Shown one piece after another: positions 1 to 8,422 of a stretch of 64,000 bases of DNA. Source of the DNA: Kineococcus gynurae (GTDB lineage: Bacteria > Actinomycetota > Actinomycetes > Actinomycetales > Kineococcaceae); assembly GCF_050871315.1 (NCBI RefSeq), contig NZ_JBJLRE010000019.1, one strand, 5' to 3'. The position numbers and the translations under genes are program-made. The notes under the pieces are model-generated. The model saw only the letters and a program-made list of their open reading frames with translations, was not told where the DNA came from and made no database searches. Each line of letters opens with the position of its first letter. Position 1 is the first letter of the stretch.

Positions 1-1
1 G

Positions 2-490
2 GTGGCCCTGGTCGCCCACGACCGTCGGGTGCGGGCCCGGGTGCGCGGGTCCGGCCGCGGGAACCTGCTGCCCGACCTCGTCGCCGCACTCGCCCCGCTG
101 CAACCGGCCCTGGTCGAGGCCGACTGGGACGCGGTGGCGACCGAGATCCGGACCTCGACCCGGCAGCGCGCCCTGGTCGTGCTGCTGACCTCGTTGGACG
201 CGGCCGCGCTCGAGGGCGGCCTGCTCATGGTGCTGGAGCAGCTCGCCGCGCGGCACACGGTGATCCTCGCCGCCGTGGACGACCCGGCCCTCGACGAGCT
301 CGCCGCCCGCCGCGACGACGTGGAGGAGGTCTACGGGGCCGCGGCCGCCGAGGCCGCGCGGGGGGAACGGTCGGCCACCGCGGCCCTGGTCCGGCGCCTG
401 GGTGTCGAGGTCGTGCACGCCGTTCCCGAGGAGCTGGCCCCCGCGGTGGCCGACCGGTACCTGGCGCTCAAGGCGGCCGGGCGGCTCTGA
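2..490 (+). CDS. DUF58 family protein, C-terminal part (5' end outside window)
   Basis: The 162 visible residues match the C-terminal half of DUF58 proteins, which have a von Willebrand A-like fold and usually sit beside MoxR AAA ATPases. The sequence shows the typical basic patch, then LLPDLVAALAPLQPALVEADW, a hydrophobic strand (ALVVLLTSLD) and a second strand (HTVILAAVDDP). The N-terminal half, normally with membrane segments, lies upstream of the window. The GTG at base 2 is only the first in-frame codon and is not the start. DUF58 genes in actinobacteria commonly sit with MoxR, SpoIIM/DUF95 and RDD genes. The last two families do appear at 9.7 and 11.9 kb here, separated by ABC transporters. 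The molecular role of the family is poorly defined. Confidence 0.8.
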   Translation: MALVAHDRRVRARVRGSGRGNLLPDLVAALAPLQPALVEADWDAVATEIRTSTRQRALVVLLTSLDAAALEGGLLMVLEQLAARHTVILAAVDDPALDELAARRDDVEEVYGAAAAEAARGERSATAALVRRLGVEVVHAVPEELAPAVADRYLALKAAGRL

Positions 491-561
491 CCCTGCCCGG
501 TACCGGACGGTCGCCGGAACAGGTGGACGGCCGACGAACCGGGGCGCGAGACTGGCGACCG

Positions 562-576
562 CTCACAGCGTGTGAG
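562..576. promoter_or_regulatory. Perfect inverted repeat upstream of the HTH gene
   Basis: CTCACA-GCG-TGTGAG is a perfect 6-bp dyad with a 3-bp centre, 57 bases before the ATG of the HTH gene. It could be an operator, perhaps autoregulatory, or a weak hairpin ending the DUF58 transcript. No T-run follows. Confidence 0.35.
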
Positions 577-632
577 TCCCCCGCCGACAAGGGGTCGGCC
601 CGGGAAGGTTCCCGCCGGACGGGGGCGCACCG

Positions 633-1196
633 ATGACACCTGCACGCCACGATCCCCTCCCGGGGGACTCGACCGCGGCGCTGGCCCGCGACCTGCGGGC
701 CCGCCGGGAGGCGGCGCGGCTGGACCGCTCCGGTCTCGCGGCCCGCCTGCGCGTGTCGCACTGGGCGGTCACCGCGGTCGAGGACGGGACCCTCCTGCCC
801 TCGCAGTCGGTCCTGGAGAGCTGGGTGCTGGCGACGGGGGGTTCCGTCGAGGACGTGGCGAGGTGGCGGGAGCGGCGCTCGGCCCTGCTCCGCGGCGACC
901 GATCGCGGGCCGGGCTGCCGTCACGGACCCCTCCCGGGACCCCACCGAGGACCCCGTCCAGGACCCCACCCAGGACGCCGCCGGGATCGCGGCGCCGGTC
1001 GCGCGGGGCGCCCTCGCTGCGGTCGCGCCGGGCGGCGGTCACCGCGCTCTGCGCACTCCTCCTGCTCACCCTGGCCCTGCTGGTGCCGAGCCTGCTGACC
1101 CCGTCGGGGACCCCCGTCCCGCCCGCCCCGGGGCCGGCGTCGGGCCCGTCGACGGGCACCGCGCCGAGCACCGCGGTGGCCGACGCCCCGGGCTGA
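633..1196 (+). CDS. HTH (XRE-like) protein with Pro-rich linker and C-terminal membrane helix
   Basis: 187 residues. Residues about 15-75 form an XRE-like helix-turn-helix: LARDLRARREAARLDRSGLA, then RVSHWAVTAVEDG and LESWVLATGG. A low-complexity TPP/TPPRTP stretch and a basic run (about 95-130) follow. One transmembrane helix comes next (about 135-152, ALCALLLLTLALLVPSLL), then a short Pro/Ser/Thr tail. This cytoplasmic HTH, single-pass helix, outer tail layout resembles a short RodZ-type protein rather than a free repressor. It lies 59 bases before the ABC exporter operon, so it may be co-transcribed with it. Which protein or DNA site it binds is unknown. The HTH assignment is by pattern only. 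Confidence 0.6.
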   Translation: MTPARHDPLPGDSTAALARDLRARREAARLDRSGLAARLRVSHWAVTAVEDGTLLPSQSVLESWVLATGGSVEDVARWRERRSALLRGDRSRAGLPSRTPPGTPPRTPSRTPPRTPPGSRRRSRGAPSLRSRRAAVTALCALLLLTLALLVPSLLTPSGTPVPPAPGPASGPSTGTAPSTAVADAPG

Positions 1197-1255
1197 TCCG
1201 GCCCCCCGACGAAAGATGGTGGCCCCGGGCCAGGACCGGGTGCTAGACCGTTGCG

Positions 1256-2989
1256 GTGCTCCTCGTCCTGCTCCGCCGCTTCCTGCGGCCCCGTCGGGGC
1301 CGTCTCGGACTGGTCCTGCTGCTGCAGCTCGTGCAGACCGTCGCGATGCTCTACCTCCCCCGGCTCAACGCCGACATCATCGACCGCGGCATCGCCACCG
1401 GGGACCGCTCGGTGATCCTGTCCACCGGGATGGTCATGCTGGCCGTCACCGTCGTCCAGATCGTCGCCACCATCGCCGCGGTGCGCTTCGGCGCCCAGGT
1501 GGCGATGGGGTTGGGGGCCGACCTGCGGGCCGCGGTCTTCGAGCGGGTCCTCGACTTCTCCGCCCGCGAGACCGCCCGCTTCGGAGCCCCCACGCTCATC
1601 ACCCGCGGCACCAACGACGTGCAGCAGGTGCAGATGCTCGTCTTCGTGACCTCGACCGCGATCGTCGGCGCTCCCATCCTCTGCGTCGGCGGGATCGTCA
1701 TGGCGCTGCGCGAGGACGTGGGGTTGTCCTGGCTGCTGGTGGTGGCGGTCCCCGTGCTGGTGCTGGGGATGGCCGCCGTCATCGTGCGGCTCGGTCCGTT
1801 GTTCCAGACCCAGCAGCGCCGCCTCGACGCCGTGAACCGCGTCCTGCGCGAGCAGCTCACCGGCATCCGGGTCGTGCGCGGGTTCGTCCGCGAGGAGGCC
1901 GAGACCCGACGGTTCACGACCGCGAACACCGAACTCACCGAGGTCGCGCTGCGCGCCGGGCGGTTGTTCGCGCTGGTGTTCCCGTTCGTGTTCCTGGTGC
2001 TCAACCTGACGTCGGTCGCGGTGATCTGGTTCGGAGCCGCCCGCGTGCAGTCCGGGGAACTCGCCATCGGTTCCCTCATCGCGTTCCTGAGCTACCTGAT
2101 GCAGATCCTGATGGGCCTGATGATGACGACGTTCCTGGCCGTCATGGGCCCGCGGGCCGCGGTGTCGGCCACCCGCATCGGGGAGGTCCTGGACACCCGG
2201 TCCTCGCTGGCCCCGGCCCCGGCCGGGGGCCCCGGACCGGTCGGGCGGGGGCACCTGGAGTTCCGCGACGTGTCCTTCGCCTACCCCGGCGCCGACCGAC
2301 CGGTCCTGGACCGCGTCTCCTTCGAGGTCCGCCCGGGACGCACCACCGCGATCGTCGGGAGCACCGGGTCGGGCAAGACCACGCTGGTGAACCTGGCGGC
2401 CCGGTTGTCCGACCCCACCTCGGGAACGGTCCTCGTGGACGGGGTCGACGTCCGCGACCTTCCCGACGACGACCTCCGCCGCCGGGTCGGGGTGGTCGCC
2501 CAGCGCGCGTTCCTGTTCTCCGGAACCGTTGCCTCGAACCTGCGCTACGGCCGCCCCGAGGCCGACGACGAGGAACTCCGGGCGGCCCTGCGGACGGCGC
2601 AGGCCGACGACTTCGTGGCACGCATGGGAGCGGGGCTCGACTCCCCGATCTCCCAGGGCGGCGTGAACGTCTCCGGCGGGCAGCGCCAACGCCTCTCCAT
2701 CGCCCGGTTGCTCGTCGCCGACCCGGGCGTGCAGATCTTCGACGACGCCTTCTCCGCCCTGGACACCGCCACCGACGCACGCCTCCGGGCGGCGCTGGAC
2801 GAGCGCCGGAGCACCGGCAGCACGGGCGTCCTCGTGGTGGCGCAACGGGTCTCGACGATCGTCGCGGCCGACGAGATCGTCGTCCTCGACGCGGGCCGCG
2901 TCGTCGGGCGGGGCCGGCACGAGGAGCTCCTGACCACCTGCCCGGTGTACGCCGAGATCGTCGAGTCGCAGCTCGCGGGGGCCCGCTGA
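1256..2989 (+). CDS. Heterodimeric ABC exporter half-transporter (non-canonical Walker B Glu)
   Basis: 577 residues: a type IV exporter membrane domain (about 1-310, six helices) fused to an ATPase domain. Walker A is GSTGSGKTT near residue 368, the signature is VSGGQ near 471, and Walker B is VQIFDDAFSALD near 495. Asp therefore replaces the usual catalytic Glu. The partner encoded 1 base downstream keeps that Glu (LVLDEATS). This matches asymmetric heterodimers of the TM287/TM288 and LmrCD type, in which one of two ATP sites hydrolyses slowly. The substrate is unknown; lipids, drugs and peptides are possible. The start is a GTG, and no strong Shine-Dalgarno is visible, so an alternative start is possible. 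The stop overlaps the next ATG (TGATG), indicating coupled translation. Confidence 0.88.
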   Translation: MLLVLLRRFLRPRRGRLGLVLLLQLVQTVAMLYLPRLNADIIDRGIATGDRSVILSTGMVMLAVTVVQIVATIAAVRFGAQVAMGLGADLRAAVFERVLDFSARETARFGAPTLITRGTNDVQQVQMLVFVTSTAIVGAPILCVGGIVMALREDVGLSWLLVVAVPVLVLGMAAVIVRLGPLFQTQQRRLDAVNRVLREQLTGIRVVRGFVREEAETRRFTTANTELTEVALRAGRLFALVFPFVFLVLNLTSVAVIWFGAARVQSGELAIGSLIAFLSYLMQILMGLMMTTFLAVMGPRAAVSATRIGEVLDTRSSLAPAPAGGPGPVGRGHLEFRDVSFAYPGADRPVLDRVSFEVRPGRTTAIVGSTGSGKTTLVNLAARLSDPTSGTVLVDGVDVRDLPDDDLRRRVGVVAQRAFLFSGTVASNLRYGRPEADDEELRAALRTAQADDFVARMGAGLDSPISQGGVNVSGGQRQRLSIARLLVADPGVQIFDDAFSALDTATDARLRAALDERRSTGSTGVLVVAQRVSTIVAADEIVVLDAGRVVGRGRHEELLTTCPVYAEIVESQLAGAR

Positions 2990-4809
2990 TGGCCGGGCAC
3001 ATGCGTCCGGCGGGGCCGCCGCAACGCTCGGTGAACTTCGGCCCCTCGGCCGTCCGGTTGCTCCGGCGGATGGCCCCGGACCGGACCCGGCTCGGCGTCG
3101 TGCTGGTGCTCGCGATCGCCTCGGTCGCCGCCTCCGTCACCGGGCCGTTGCTGCTGGCCCGGGCCACCGACTTCGTCGTGGCGACCGCGTTCGCGGGGGC
3201 TCCGCTGGACCGGGCGGCCCTCGCCGACGTCGCCGGGCAGACCGTCGCGGTCTACGTGGCCAGCGCGGCGTTCGCCTACGCGCAGGGCGTCCTGCTGAAC
3301 CGGGTGGTGCAGAACACCGTGCTCACCCTGCGCGCCGACGTCGAGGCGACGCTGCACCGGCTGCCGCTCTCGCACGTCGACTCCACCCCGCGCGGTGAAC
3401 TCCTCTCGCGGGTGACCAACGACATCGACAACATCTCGCAGAGCCTGCAGCAGACCGTCGGCCAGGCCCTGGTGAACGTCCTCACGGTCGTCGGTGTGCT
3501 GGTCATGATGTTCTCGCTGTCGGTCCCGCTCGCGCTGGTCGCCCTGGTCTCGGTCCCGCTGACCCTGGCGGTGGTGACGGTCATCGCCCGACGGTCGCAA
3601 CCCCTCTTCGTGGACATGTGGCGCGAGATCGGTCAGCTCAACGCCCAGATCGAGGAGAGTTTCACCGGTCACGACGTCGTCACCACCTACGGGCGCCGAC
3701 GCGAGGTGCGGCAACGGTTCCACGAGCGCAACGCCGCGCTGCGCGAGGCGGGGACCGGAGCGCAGTTCCTGTCCGGGACGATCATGCCCGCGACCATGCT
3801 CATCGGGAACCTCGTCTACGTGGCCATCGCCGTGGTCGGCGCGACCATGGTGACGGCGGGTTCGCTCACCATCGGCGGCGTGCAGGCGTTCATCCAGTAC
3901 TCGCGGCAGTTCTCCCAGCCCCTGGCCCAGCTCGGTTCCATGGCCAACCTGCTGCAGTCCGGGGTCGCCTCGGCCGAGCGGGTGTTCGGCCTGCTGGACG
4001 CACCGGCCCAGGAACCCGACCCCGAGGAACCACTCGCCCTGGTCGGGCCGGGGCGGATCGAGTTCGAGGACGTCTCGTTCTCCTACTCCCCCGGGGAACC
4101 GCTCATCCGCGACCTGTCGTTCCGGGCCGAGCCCGGGCACACCGTCGCGGTGGTCGGGCCGACCGGGGCCGGGAAGACCACCCTGGTCAACCTGCTGCTG
4201 CGCTTCTACGAGGTCGACTCGGGACGGATCCTGCTCGACGGCGTGGACGTGCGCCGGTCCACGCGCGCCGACCTGCGGTCCCGGGCGGCGATCGTGCTGC
4301 AGGACACCTGGCTGTTCTCCGGGACGATCGCCGACAACATCGCCTACGGCCGTCCCGGGGCGAGCCGCGAGGAGGTCGTGGCGGCGGCCCGGGCCGCCTC
4401 GGTCGACCCCCTGATCCGCTCGCTGCCCGAGGGGTACGACACCGTCGTCGACGAGGACTCCGGTCGGCTGTCGGCGGGCGAGAAGCAGCTGGTCACCATC
4501 GCCCGGGCCTACCTCGCGGGAGTGCAGATCCTCGTCCTGGACGAGGCGACCAGTTCGGTCGACACCCGGACCGAGCGTCTCGTGCAGCAGGCGATGTCCC
4601 GGTTGCGCCGGGACCGCACCAGCATCGTCATCGCCCACCGCCTCTCCACCATCCGCGACGCCGACCTGATCCTGGTGATGGAGGACGGTCGGGTCGTGGA
4701 GCAGGGCGACCACGACGGGTTGCTCGCGGCGGAGGGCGCCTACGCCCGCCTGTACGCCGCCCAGTTCGCCGGACCCGCGACCGAGGAGGCCTCGTCGGGG
4801 GTGGGTTAG
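2989..4809 (+). CDS. Heterodimeric ABC exporter half-transporter (partner)
   Basis: 606 residues. A short N-terminal leader is followed by six transmembrane helices (about 25-330) and an ATPase domain. Walker A is GPTGAGKTT (about 390), the signature is LSAGE (about 494), and Walker B is LVLDEATSSVD (about 515). The catalytic Glu is intact and the signature departs from LSGGQ, which is the usual complement of a partner with an Asp in Walker B. Its ATG overlaps the previous stop by one base, fixing the start. The role is export of an unidentified substrate as a heterodimer with the preceding gene product. A 37-base gap with a GAGGAG ribosome site separates it from the second exporter pair. Confidence 0.88.
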   Translation: MAGHMRPAGPPQRSVNFGPSAVRLLRRMAPDRTRLGVVLVLAIASVAASVTGPLLLARATDFVVATAFAGAPLDRAALADVAGQTVAVYVASAAFAYAQGVLLNRVVQNTVLTLRADVEATLHRLPLSHVDSTPRGELLSRVTNDIDNISQSLQQTVGQALVNVLTVVGVLVMMFSLSVPLALVALVSVPLTLAVVTVIARRSQPLFVDMWREIGQLNAQIEESFTGHDVVTTYGRRREVRQRFHERNAALREAGTGAQFLSGTIMPATMLIGNLVYVAIAVVGATMVTAGSLTIGGVQAFIQYSRQFSQPLAQLGSMANLLQSGVASAERVFGLLDAPAQEPDPEEPLALVGPGRIEFEDVSFSYSPGEPLIRDLSFRAEPGHTVAVVGPTGAGKTTLVNLLLRFYEVDSGRILLDGVDVRRSTRADLRSRAAIVLQDTWLFSGTIADNIAYGRPGASREEVVAAARAASVDPLIRSLPEGYDTVVDEDSGRLSAGEKQLVTIARAYLAGVQILVLDEATSSVDTRTERLVQQAMSRLRRDRTSIVIAHRLSTIRDADLILVMEDGRVVEQGDHDGLLAAEGAYARLYAAQFAGPATEEASSGVG

Positions 4810-4846
4810 GCTCCCCTGACCGACCGCCGTCCCGAGGAGTTCCCGC

Positions 4847-6556
4847 GTGCCCGCCCGCACCCCCCGCGACCCGGCCCGCCACCTGCTCGGTCAGGTCCTG
4901 CGTCGGCGGCGGCGCGCGAGCCTCGGTTCGGCCGCGGCGGCCGTCACCCACCAGACCTGCGAGGCGCTCGTCCCGGTCGCCATCGGGTTGACCATCGACC
5001 GGGCCGTGAGCACCGGGGACGGGTCGACCGCACTGCTGGCGGCGCTCGGCATCCTGCTGCTCTTCGCGGTCCTCACCACGGCGGGGACGCTGGCGTTCTG
5101 GATCGCCGACGTCGCCGAGATCCGCGAGGAGCACCACCTCCGGGTCGCGGTGCTGCACCGCGTGCTCACCGACCCCGGGGCCGAACGGGGACGGCAGAGC
5201 GGGGAGCTGCTCTCCATCACCACGGCCGACACCCGGGCCACCGCCGCGGTCGTGCCGCTGCTGAGCTGGGCCGTCGCCGCCTCGGCCGGACTGGTCGTCT
5301 CCGCGATCGTGCTGCTGCGGGTCGACCCCGGCCTGGGTGCGGGGATCCTGCTGGCCGTCCCCGCCCTGGTGCTGGGGCTGCAACGGCTGGCCCCCCGGTT
5401 GGAGCGGCGCGTCGCCGACCGGCAGCAGGCCACCGGGTTGGCCGCGGCCGTCGCCGCCGACCTGCTGGCCGGGTTGCGACCGCTGCGCGGGATCGGCGCG
5501 GTCGGGGAGGCCTCCCGTCGCTACCGCCGGGCCAGCCGCACCTCGCTCGACGCCTCGGTGCACGCCGCCGGCGCCAACGCCGCGCTCGCCGGGGCGGGTG
5601 CGCTCGGGGTCGGGGCCATCCTGGTGCTCACCACCGCGGTCGCGGGGTGGTGGACGTTGTCGGGACGGCTGAGCGTCGGCGAACTCGTCACGGTCGTCGG
5701 GATGGCCTCGTTCCTGGCCGACCCCGTCCGCACGGTCACCACCTGCGTCCAGCAGCTCGCCGTCGCCCGGGGCAGCGCCGGGCGGGTGGCCGGTCTGCTC
5801 GGGGCGGACGCGCCCCCGGTCGGAGCCCCCGCCGACCCCGCCGCCCGGTTGGTCAGCGACAGCGCCGGCTGCGGTCCGCTGCGGCGGCTCGACCTCGCGG
5901 TGGGGCCCGGGGAGCTGCTGGGGGTCGCCACGGCCGACGTCGCGGTCGCCGACGCGGTCACGGCCGTCCTCTCCGGCGCTGCGGCTCCCGAGCACGGTCG
6001 TGTGCACCTCGGCGGCCACGACCTGGCCGGCCTGGCCCCGGCCACCCGGACCGCGTCCCTGCTGGCCGAACCGCACCAGGTCCACCTGCTGGGAGCGACC
6101 GTGGGTGAGGCCCTCGACACCGGCCGACCCCTCGACCGGGAGGACGTCCTCGGCGCCGTCCGGTCCGCCGCGGCCCTCGACGTCCTCGACGCGCACGCGT
6201 CCGACGGGGCCGACCCGCTCGCGGCGGACCTGCTCGAGGACGGGCGCAACCTGTCCGGCGGGCAACGGCAGCGCCTGGCCCTGGCCCGGGCGCTGGCCGC
6301 CGACCGCCCCGTCCTGCTGCTGCGCGACCCGACCACGGCGGTCGACGCGGTCACCGAGGACGCGGTCGCCGCCGGCTTGCGGACCGCCCGCGCGGGCCGG
6401 GCCACGGTCGTCGTGAGCACCTCGCCACCGCTGCTCGCCCGCTGCGACCGCGTGGTGTTCGTGACCGCCGACGGCACGAGCCGCAGCGGGACCCATCAGA
6501 GCCTGCTCGCCGACCCCGGGCTGGGGGCGGCCTACGCCGCGGCGGTGCTGCGGTGA
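4847..6556 (+). CDS. ABC exporter half-transporter with degenerate ATP site
   Basis: 569 residues: membrane domain about 1-320, nucleotide domain about 335-565. The Walker A loop is lost; where GxxGxGKS/T is expected (about 360) the sequence reads GVATADVAVADAV. Walker B is LLLRDPTTAVD (about 490), so both the Mg-binding Asp and the catalytic Glu positions are altered. The signature LSGGQRQRLALARA (about 468) is perfect. Such a subunit cannot form a normal ATP site itself but can complete its partner's site. The GTG start has a good ribosome site (GAGGAG, 7 bases upstream). Its stop overlaps the next GTG by 4 bases. The substrate is unknown. Confidence 0.85.
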   Translation: MPARTPRDPARHLLGQVLRRRRRASLGSAAAAVTHQTCEALVPVAIGLTIDRAVSTGDGSTALLAALGILLLFAVLTTAGTLAFWIADVAEIREEHHLRVAVLHRVLTDPGAERGRQSGELLSITTADTRATAAVVPLLSWAVAASAGLVVSAIVLLRVDPGLGAGILLAVPALVLGLQRLAPRLERRVADRQQATGLAAAVAADLLAGLRPLRGIGAVGEASRRYRRASRTSLDASVHAAGANAALAGAGALGVGAILVLTTAVAGWWTLSGRLSVGELVTVVGMASFLADPVRTVTTCVQQLAVARGSAGRVAGLLGADAPPVGAPADPAARLVSDSAGCGPLRRLDLAVGPGELLGVATADVAVADAVTAVLSGAAAPEHGRVHLGGHDLAGLAPATRTASLLAEPHQVHLLGATVGEALDTGRPLDREDVLGAVRSAAALDVLDAHASDGADPLAADLLEDGRNLSGGQRQRLALARALAADRPVLLLRDPTTAVDAVTEDAVAAGLRTARAGRATVVVSTSPPLLARCDRVVFVTADGTSRSGTHQSLLADPGLGAAYAAAVLR

Positions 6557-8322
6557 GCGCGGTGCTGCCCGTCGCCCCCGGTCGTCGCGCGCTGCGGGTG
6601 CTGGCGCGGACCGCCGCCGGGCACCGACGCCTGACCGCGGCGACCGTCGTGGCCGTGCTCGCCGCGAGCGCCGGCACCGTGGCCGCCCCCCTGCTGGTGG
6701 GGCGGGTGGTCGACGTGGTGGCCGCCGGTGACCGTGCCGGTCTGCCCCCGCTGGTCGTCGGGCTCGCGGTGCTCGCGGTGCTGGCCGCGGTGGCCACGGC
6801 GAGCGCCCAGCGCCTCAGCGAGCGGCTGGGGGCCACCGTCATGGCCGACCTGCGCGAGGACGTGGTCGACTCCGCGCTGCGGATGCGACCCGCGACCCTG
6901 GAGGCGGCGGGCAGCGGTGACGTCGCGACCCGGGTCACCGAGGACGTCGACCTGGTGACCTCGCAGGTGCCGCTGCTGTCCACGGTGACGACGTCGCTGG
7001 TGGTGGTCGTGTTCTCGACCATCGGTTTCGCGGCCCTGGACTGGCGGCTGGCCCTGGCCTTCGCGGTCGTCTTCCCGCTCTACGTCGTCACGCTGCGGGC
7101 CTACCTGCCGGTCGCCGGGCCCTTGTACGCGGCCGAGCGCCTCCGGGCCGGGGAACGCTCGCGCGTGGTCCTGGAGTCGTTGCACGCGCAGGCGACGGTG
7201 CACGCCTACGGGATGGGCGAGGCGCAGACGGAGCGCGTCCGGCAGGCCTCCCGTCGCGCCGCCGCGGCCGCCCGGGCCACGTTGCGGCCGGTCGTGCGCC
7301 TGTCGGTGTCGATGAACTCGGCCGAGGCGGTGGGGTTGGCGACCCTGCTGAGCACCGGGTTCTTCCTGGTGCGCGCCGACGTGGTCGGCGTGGGGTCGGT
7401 GACCGCGGCCGCGCTGCTCTTCCACCGGTTGTTCGGCCCGCTGGGCTCGTTGCTGATGTCCTTCGACGACGTGCAGCGGGCCGGGGCGGCCCTGACCCGA
7501 CTGGTCGGGGTGGCCGACCTGCCCCGTCCCGCGACGGGGGCCGACCGCGCGCCCGACCGGCCCCTGGGGCTGCGGGCCCGCGGGGTCCACCACGTCTACC
7601 CGGGGACGCGGCACGACGTGCTGAGCGGGGTCGACGTCGACGTCCCGCCGGGGACGTCGCTGGCCGTCGTCGGGGGCAGCGGCGCGGGCAAGACGACGCT
7701 GGCCGCGATCCTCGGGGGTGTGTTCGAGCCCACCGCCGGGTCGGTGGAGCTGCTGCCGTCCGACGGGCCGGCGGTGCCGTCGACCGACCTGGACCCGGAG
7801 CAGTTGCGCGAGCGGGTCGCCGTCGTCGCCCAGGAGAACCACGTGGGCCGCGGTTCGGTCCGCGAGCACCTGACCCTGGCCGCGCCGACGGCGGACGACG
7901 ACGATCTGCTCGCGGCGCTCGCCGCCGTGCACGCCGCGGACTGGGTGCGGGCCCTCCCCGCAGGGCTGGACACCCGCCTGGGTCCCGGTGAGCACCGGCT
8001 GACCGGGGCCCAGGAGCAGCAGCTGGCCCTGGCGCGCGTCGAGCTGCGCGACCCCGCGGTGGTGGTGCTGGACGAGGCGACCGCCGAGGCCGGATCGGCC
8101 GGGGCCCGGGACCTGGAGCGCGCCGCGGCCGCCGTGGTGCGGGGCCGGACCGCCGTCGTCGTGGCCCACCGGCTGACCCAGGCCGCCGCCTGCGACCGGA
8201 TCGCGGTGCTGGAGGCCGGCACCGTCGTGGAGCTCGGGACCCACGCGGAGCTGCTGGCCGCAGAGGGACGTTACGCGCGGCTGTGGTCGGCCTGGTCCGC
8301 CGGAGCGGGTCAGCGCGCCTGA
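6553..8322 (+). CDS. ABC exporter half-transporter, intact Walker A/B but altered signature
   Basis: 589 residues: six-helix membrane domain (about 30-320) and ATPase domain. Walker A GGSGAGKTT (about 374) and Walker B VVVLDEATAEAGS (about 503) are intact. The signature reads LTGAQEQQLALAR (about 482) instead of LSGGQ, and the D-loop is unusual. Its defects are the mirror image of those in the preceding gene. Together the two make one canonical site (this Walker A/B plus the partner's LSGGQ) and one dead site. The GTGA overlap with the previous stop shows coupled translation. The gene ends just before a palindromic repeat at a convergent junction. Confidence 0.88.
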   Translation: MSAVLPVAPGRRALRVLARTAAGHRRLTAATVVAVLAASAGTVAAPLLVGRVVDVVAAGDRAGLPPLVVGLAVLAVLAAVATASAQRLSERLGATVMADLREDVVDSALRMRPATLEAAGSGDVATRVTEDVDLVTSQVPLLSTVTTSLVVVVFSTIGFAALDWRLALAFAVVFPLYVVTLRAYLPVAGPLYAAERLRAGERSRVVLESLHAQATVHAYGMGEAQTERVRQASRRAAAAARATLRPVVRLSVSMNSAEAVGLATLLSTGFFLVRADVVGVGSVTAAALLFHRLFGPLGSLLMSFDDVQRAGAALTRLVGVADLPRPATGADRAPDRPLGLRARGVHHVYPGTRHDVLSGVDVDVPPGTSLAVVGGSGAGKTTLAAILGGVFEPTAGSVELLPSDGPAVPSTDLDPEQLRERVAVVAQENHVGRGSVREHLTLAAPTADDDDLLAALAAVHAADWVRALPAGLDTRLGPGEHRLTGAQEQQLALARVELRDPAVVVLDEATAEAGSAGARDLERAAAAVVRGRTAVVVAHRLTQAAACDRIAVLEAGTVVELGTHAELLAAEGRYARLWSAWSAGAGQRA

Positions 8323-8332
8323 CCCCCCACCC

Positions 8333-8407
8333 CCCGTGATCAAGGAATCCGCGGCGTCCCCCGCGCCGTTCGCCGCAGCACCCGATCGCGGATTCCTTGA
8401 TCACGGG
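8333..8407. repeat. Convergent-junction palindrome, copy 1
   Basis: Arms of 21 bases (CCCGTGATCAAGGAATCCGCG and its exact complement) flank a 33-base spacer, between the ends of an ABC gene (+) and an unknown gene (-). The 13-bp core GTGATCAAGGAAT is shared with copies at 24.8, 42.3 and 54.7 kb. There is no T-tract. It probably acts as a bidirectional terminator or a REP-like element. Confidence 0.85.
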
Positions 8408-8422
8408 AGGGTGTGCGGGGGG

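Noticed and set aside
563..2920. Very long open frame on the minus strand opposite the ABC genes, and similar long antisense frames at 2545-4860, 4628-6496, 58492-60615 and 61876-63999
   Set aside because: These are shadows of high-GC coding on the other strand. Their translations are Arg/Gly/Pro- or Asp/Gly-biased, with no domain pattern.
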